From: Naasia sp.
GTDB taxonomy: Bacteria > Actinomycetota > Actinomycetes > Actinomycetales > Microbacteriaceae
Assembly: GCF_025465545.1 (NCBI RefSeq)
Contig: NZ_JAODMK010000016.1
Location: forward strand, 105,140 to 169,139
Reading direction: 5' to 3'
Length of the DNA stretch: 64,000 nt
Shown: positions 59,428 through 64,000 of the stretch, piece after piece
Layout: every line of letters begins with the position of its first letter
How positions within the stretch are numbered: the first letter of the stretch is position 1
Program-made: the position numbers and the translations under genes
The notes under the pieces: model-generated
The model's database searches: none
Told to the model about the DNA's origin: nothing
What the model saw: the letters and a program-made list of their open reading frames with translations, nothing else

Positions 59428-60959
59428 CGCACGACAAGGAGAAGACAGCTATGGACAACCCCGTCCGGCCCTGGCCAGCACTCTGGTCCCTCATCCTCGG
59501 GTTCTTCATGATCCTGATCGACACGACCATCGTGTCCGTCGCGAACCCGGCCATTCTGCGAGGGCTCGACACCGACATCAACTCCGTCATCTGGGTGACG
59601 AGCGCCTACCTGCTCGCCTATGCGGTGCCGCTGCTCATCACCGGCAGGCTCGGGGACCGCTTCGGCCCCAAGAACCTCTACCTCACCGGGCTCTCGATCT
59701 TCACGCTGGCCTCGGTGTGGTGCGGCTTCTCCGGCAGCATCGAGATGCTCATCCTCGCCCGGGTCGTGCAGGGCCTCGGTGCCGCCCTGATGACACCGCA
59801 GACGATGGCCGTCATCACCCGCATCTTCGCGCCGAACCAGCGCGGCGCGGCGATGGGCCTCTGGGGTGCCACCGCGGGGGTCGCGACCCTCGTCGGCCCC
59901 ATCCTCGGCGGTGTCCTCGTCGACGGCTTCGGCTGGGAGTGGATCTTCTTCATCAATCTGCCCGTCGGCATCGTCGGCTTCATCCTGGCGTTCCGCAACG
60001 TGCCCAAGCTGCCCACCCACCCCCACAAGTTCGACATCGTGGGCGTGCTCCTCAGCGCGGTCGGCATGTTCCTGCTCGTGTTCGGCATCCAGGAGGGGGA
60101 GCGCTACGACTGGGGCACCATCGTGGGGCCGATCTCGGTCTGGGCGCTGATCGTCGCCGGCATCGTGGTGCTCGGCCTGTTCGTCGTCTGGCAGCGGGTC
60201 GGCAAGGGCGAGCCGCTGCTTCCGCTCGACCTGTTCCGCGACCGCAACTTCTCGCTCGCGAACGGTGCCATCACCACGGTCGGGTTCGCGATCACGAGCA
60301 TGTCCCTCCCGCTGGTGTTCTACTTCCAGACCGTGCGCGGGATGACGCCCACCCAGTCGGCGCTGATGCTCGTGCCGATGGCTCTGCTCGCCGGCGGCCT
60401 CGCTCCTGTGGTCGGCAAGATCATCGACCGGACCAACCCCCGCAACCTCGCGGTCGTCGGTCTGGTGCTGCTCGCCGTCGCGCTCGCCTGGTACTGGCTG
60501 CTGCTGACGCCGGACACCCCCATCTGGATGCTGCTGCTGCCGAGCGCGGTGCTCGGTCTCGCGAATGCGGGCATCTGGGCGCCGATCTCGAACACGGCGA
60601 CGCGCAACCTGCCGCCCCGGTCGGCCGGCGCGGGCTCCGGCGTGTACAACACGACGCGTCAGATCGGCGCGGTGCTCGGCAGCGCGTGCATCGCGGCGCT
60701 GATCCAGGCGCGGCTCACTGCCGAGCTGGGCGGCGCGGGCGGGGCATCGGGTGCGTCGGAGATCGGTGGCGGCACCCTGCCGGCCGTTCTGCAGGACGGC
60801 TTCTCGTCGGCGATGGGCCAGAGCCTGCTGCTGCCGGCCGCCGTGGCCCTGGTGGGCGCGGTCGTGGTGGCCTTCTTCGCCAAGCCGCAGGCCTCGCACG
60901 GCTGGTCCGCCCCGGTCGCGCCCACGGCCTCGGCCGAGGCGACGACCCCCTCGGCCTGA
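59424..60959 (+). CDS. DHA2-family (EmrB/QacA-type) MFS efflux transporter
   Basis: LILGFFMILIDTTIVSVANPAILRGL, ARVVQGLGAALMTPQTMAVI, GATAGVATLVGPILGGVLVD. Confidence 0.92.
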   Translation: MTHDKEKTAMDNPVRPWPALWSLILGFFMILIDTTIVSVANPAILRGLDTDINSVIWVTSAYLLAYAVPLLITGRLGDRFGPKNLYLTGLSIFTLASVWCGFSGSIEMLILARVVQGLGAALMTPQTMAVITRIFAPNQRGAAMGLWGATAGVATLVGPILGGVLVDGFGWEWIFFINLPVGIVGFILAFRNVPKLPTHPHKFDIVGVLLSAVGMFLLVFGIQEGERYDWGTIVGPISVWALIVAGIVVLGLFVVWQRVGKGEPLLPLDLFRDRNFSLANGAITTVGFAITSMSLPLVFYFQTVRGMTPTQSALMLVPMALLAGGLAPVVGKIIDRTNPRNLAVVGLVLLAVALAWYWLLLTPDTPIWMLLLPSAVLGLANAGIWAPISNTATRNLPPRSAGAGSGVYNTTRQIGAVLGSACIAALIQARLTAELGGAGGASGASEIGGGTLPAVLQDGFSSAMGQSLLLPAAVALVGAVVVAFFAKPQASHGWSAPVAPTASAEATTPSA

Positions 60960-60980
60960 CCCCAGCTCGATCTGCACGTT

Positions 60981-61046
60981 CCAAGTGCCCGTTCCGGCGC
61001 GAAGTGCCCGCTCTAAGGGTCACTTTCCGCCGGAACGGGCACTTGG
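60981..61046. repeat. Long perfect inverted repeat between convergent MFS gene and purL
   Basis: CCAAGTGCCCGTTCCGGCG-N28-CGCCGGAACGGGCACTTGG, 19-bp perfect arms. Confidence 0.85.
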
Positions 61047-61048
61047 GG

Positions 61049-63406
61049 TCAGGCGAAGTGGGCCGGGAGCGTGCTCGACCAGGTACCGCGGAGCTCGTCG
61101 AGCTCGATGCGGAACAGGTCCTGCAGCTCGAGGGCCGCGCCCGTCGATGCCGTGCCGTCGGTCACGCCGATGCGGAGCACCGGATAGTTGCGGCCCTCGC
61201 ACAGACCGAGGAACCGGACGTCCTCGTCGCGGGGCACCGCGACCAGCACCCGGCCGGTCGACTCGCTGAAGAGCGCGGTCGCCGCGTCGACGCCGTCCCG
61301 CTCGCAGAGCTCGCCGATCCACGCGCGGGCACCGACGCCGAAGCGCAGGCAGCCCTCCGCCAGAGCCTGGGCGAGCCCGCCGTCGGCCAGGTCGTGCGCT
61401 GCCGCGATGAGCTCCTCCTTGGCGCCCGCCGAGAGGAGGCCGGCGAGGTCGCGCTCGCGGCCCAGGTCCACGGCCGGCGGCCGGCCGCCGAGGTGGCCGT
61501 GCAGGAGTCCCGCCCAGGCGGAGCCGTCGAGCTCGAGGCTCGTCGTGCCGAGCAGGTACAGGTTGTGGCCCTCGTCCTGCCAGCCGGAGGGGACACGACG
61601 GGCGACGTCGGCGATCACGCCGAGGACGGCGACGACCGGTGTCGGATGGATCGGCTGGTCGCCGGTCTGGTTGTAGAAGGACACGTTGCCGCCCGTGACC
61701 GGAACCTCGAGCTCCAGGCAGCCGTCCGCGAGCCCCTCGATCGCCCGGGAGAACTGCCACATCACCTCGGGGTTCTCCGGGCTGCCGAAGTTGAGGCAGT
61801 CGGAGACGCCGACCGGAGTGGCCCCCGTCGTCGCGACGTTGCGGTACGCCTCGGCCAGGGCCAGCCGAGCGCCCTGGTACGGGTCCAGGTAGCAGTAGCG
61901 CCCGTTGGCATCCGTGGCGACGGCGAAGCCGAGTCCGCTCTCCTCGTCGATCCGGACCATGCCGCCGTCGTCCGGGAAGCTGAGGGCGGTGTTGCCGAGC
62001 ACGTAGCGGTCGTACTGGTCGGTGATCCAGCTCTTGTCGGCGAGGTTGGCGCTGCCCGCGAGGGCGAGCACCTGCTCGCGCAGCTCCGCGCCGCCGGTGG
62101 GGCGGGGGAGGGATGCCGCGCTGTCCGCGTTGACCGCGTCGAGCCAGGAGGGGTAGGCGATCGGCCGCTCGTAGACGGGACCGTCCACCGCCACGGTGCG
62201 GGGATCGACGTCGACGATCCGCTGTCCGTGCCAGTCGATCTGCAGGCGACCGGTGTCGGTCACCTCGCCGAGCACGCTCGTCTCCACGTCCCACTTGCCG
62301 GTGACGGCCAGGAAGCCCTCGAGCTGCTCGGGGCGGACGATGGCCATCATCCGCTCCTGGCTCTCCGACATCAGGATCTCCTCCGCCGTGAGCGAGGGAT
62401 CGCGCAGCAGCACCGCGTCGAGGTCGATGCTCATGCCGCCGTCGCCGTTGCTGGCCAGCTCGCTCGTGGCGCAGCTGATGCCGGCTGCGCCGAGGTCCTG
62501 GATGCCCTCGACCAGCCCGCCCGCGAACAGCTCGAGGCAGCACTCGATGAGGACCTTCTCCGCGAACGGATCGCCCACCTGCACCGCCGGGCGCTTGGTG
62601 GGGCCACCCGCGCTGAACGTGTCGGAGGCGAGGATCGAGGCTCCGCCGATGCCGTCCCCACCGGTGCGGGCGCCGAAGAGCACCACCTTGTTCCCCACGC
62701 CGCGCGCATTGGCGAGGTGCAGGTCCTCGTGCCGCAGCACGCCCACCGCGAGGGCGTTGACGAGAGGGTTCGCCTGGTACACCGGGTCGAACCAGGTCTC
62801 GCCGCCGATGTTCGGCAGGCCCAGGCAGTTGCCGTAGAAGCTGATACCACCGACGACGCCGTGCACGACACGGGCCGTGTCCGCATCGTCGATGGCGCCG
62901 AAGCGCAGCGCGTCCATGACGGCGACCGGGCGGGCGCCCATCGAGATGATGTCGCGGACGATGCCGCCGACGCCGGTGGCCGCGCCCTGGAAGGGCTCGA
63001 TGTAGCTGGGGTGGTTGTGGCTCTCGATCTTGAAGGTGACGGCCCAGCCCTCGCCCACATCGATCACGCCGGCGTTCTCGCCCATGCCGACCATCAGGTT
63101 CTTCTTCATGGCGGGGCTGACCTTCTCGCCGAACTGGCGCAGCCACACCTTGGAGCTCTTGTAGGAGCAGTGCTCGCTCCACATCACGGAGTACATGGCG
63201 AGCTCGCCGCTGGTGGGGCGGCGACCGAGGATCTCGCGGATGCGCGCGTACTCGTCGGGCTTGAGCCCGAGTGCCGCGTACGGCTGCTCCCGCTCCGGCG
63301 TGGCCGCTGCGCGCACGACGGTGTCGACGGCGAACGAGCCGGCCGCCTCCGCGGCGATGTCGATGACGGGGGAGGAGGCGATGGAGTCTGGGGTGATGTC
63401 GGGCAC
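61049..63406 (-). CDS. purL: Phosphoribosylformylglycinamidine synthase subunit PurL
   Basis: [55 protein letters not shown] 63406. Confidence 0.96.
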   Translation of the reverse strand: MPDITPDSIASSPVIDIAAEAAGSFAVDTVVRAAATPEREQPYAALGLKPDEYARIREILGRRPTSGELAMYSVMWSEHCSYKSSKVWLRQFGEKVSPAMKKNLMVGMGENAGVIDVGEGWAVTFKIESHNHPSYIEPFQGAATGVGGIVRDIISMGARPVAVMDALRFGAIDDADTARVVHGVVGGISFYGNCLGLPNIGGETWFDPVYQANPLVNALAVGVLRHEDLHLANARGVGNKVVLFGARTGGDGIGGASILASDTFSAGGPTKRPAVQVGDPFAEKVLIECCLELFAGGLVEGIQDLGAAGISCATSELASNGDGGMSIDLDAVLLRDPSLTAEEILMSESQERMMAIVRPEQLEGFLAVTGKWDVETSVLGEVTDTGRLQIDWHGQRIVDVDPRTVAVDGPVYERPIAYPSWLDAVNADSAASLPRPTGGAELREQVLALAGSANLADKSWITDQYDRYVLGNTALSFPDDGGMVRIDEESGLGFAVATDANGRYCYLDPYQGARLALAEAYRNVATTGATPVGVSDCLNFGSPENPEVMWQFSRAIEGLADGCLELEVPVTGGNVSFYNQTGDQPIHPTPVVAVLGVIADVARRVPSGWQDEGHNLYLLGTTSLELDGSAWAGLLHGHLGGRPPAVDLGRERDLAGLLSAGAKEELIAAAHDLADGGLAQALAEGCLRFGVGARAWIGELCERDGVDAATALFSESTGRVLVAVPRDEDVRFLGLCEGRNYPVLRIGVTDGTASTGAALELQDLFRIELDELRGTWSSTLPAHFA

Positions 63407-63485
63407 GGGGAAAGGGGCTCCTAGTTCCGGGGCGGACGCGTCGAGTCTACGGGCCGCGGAAGAGTCGCGGCGAAAGCTGATCTTG

Positions 63486-63510
63486 TATCGCGATAGGTAG
63501 CGATATATCG
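63486..63510. promoter_or_regulatory. Overlapping palindromes in the purL/PadR divergent region
   Basis: TATCGCGATA (63486-63495), CGATATATCG (63501-63510), plus TATCGC-N8-GCGATA. Confidence 0.65.
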
Positions 63511-63564
63511 TTACAGTGTCGCTCGGGATCAGCGGTGGCACCAGCACTGGAGAGAGGAATCCCC

Positions 63565-64000
63565 ATGCAGCACGTCAACCCCACCCCCCATCACAATCCG
63601 CACCACAACCCCGACCGCGATCCCCGCGGCCCCTTCCCGCGCCGCGGCCCCGACGGTCATGGCCACCACGGACTCTTCGGCCCCGGCTTCCGCGGCGGGT
63701 TCGGTCCCGGCTTCGGCCCGGGCTTCGGTCCCGGACAGCGCGGCCGGGGACGCGCCCGACGCGGAGACGTGCGCCTGGTGCTGCTGTCCCTGCTCGCCGA
63801 CGCGCCCTCCAACGGCTACGGCCTGATCCGCTCCATCGCGGAGCGCACCGAGGGGCGCTGGCGTCCCAGCCCTGGCTCCGTCTACCCCACGCTCCAGCAG
63901 CTGGTCGACGAGGGGCTCGTCACCGGCGAGGGCCGCGGCAGCGAGTACCTGCTGACCGACGAGGGCCGCACCTACGTGCAGGAGCACGCCGAGGAGCTGG
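63565..64000 (+). CDS. PadR-family transcriptional regulator with His/Gly-rich N-terminus (partial, runs off window)
   Basis: [22 protein letters not shown]...[58 protein letters not shown]; no stop before 64000. Confidence 0.88.
   Translation, partial: MQHVNPTPHHNPHHNPDRDPRGPFPRRGPDGHGHHGLFGPGFRGGFGPGFGPGFGPGQRGRGRARRGDVRLVLLSLLADAPSNGYGLIRSIAERTEGRWRPSPGSVYPTLQQLVDEGLVTGEGRGSEYLLTDEGRTYVQEHAEEL

Noticed and set aside
59252-63424. 1390-aa plus-strand ORF across the MFS gene and antisense to purL
   Set aside because: Out of frame with the DHA2 transporter and opposite to well-conserved PurL; a GC-rich frame-open artefact with no recognisable domain.

Overview
High-GC actinobacterial chromosome segment, most like Microbacteriaceae judging by gene content and protein style (inference; no search was run). 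It is mostly housekeeping DNA with no convincing prophage, transposon, CRISPR array or rRNA. Main blocks in order: (rpsF end)-ssb-rpsR-rplI-dnaB; purB; a small WxSP protein plus serine hydrolase; hisC; an alpha-keto-acid dehydrogenase operon (E1a-E1b-E2); a Zur-box-driven zinc ABC transporter-zur operon followed by rpmB-rpmG-rpsN; HU; a CopD/CtaG-like membrane protein; a Pif1-like helicase; tRNA-Gly(CCC); dcd; a C50-carotenoid cluster (idi / crtE-crtB-crtI-crtYe-crtYf-crtEb); an HspR/HAIR heat-shock locus (dnaK-grpE-dnaJ-hspR-clpS-DUF2017-clpB); ltaE-like, mutM, xth and pyrE; a heterodimeric ABC exporter; an orphan DNA methyltransferase; CaiB/BaiF plus glutaryl-CoA dehydrogenase-like; trmH-like, purA, chorismate mutase, PadR-DHA2 efflux, purL and a second PadR gene cut by the window end. 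The best second-look items are: (i) all four ribosomal proteins that commonly exist in zinc-binding and zinc-free versions (S18, L28, L33, S14) are zinc-free here, and the operon DnaJ lacks its zinc finger; (ii) many starts sit 5-8 nt after a -10-like hexamer (leaderless), including a back-to-back idi/crtE promoter in 26 bp; (iii) long intergenic dyads lie at three convergent gene junctions; (iv) an ABC exporter pair has one fully dead nucleotide site; (v) ClpB has no N-terminal domain. I found no obviously new defence or mobile system.
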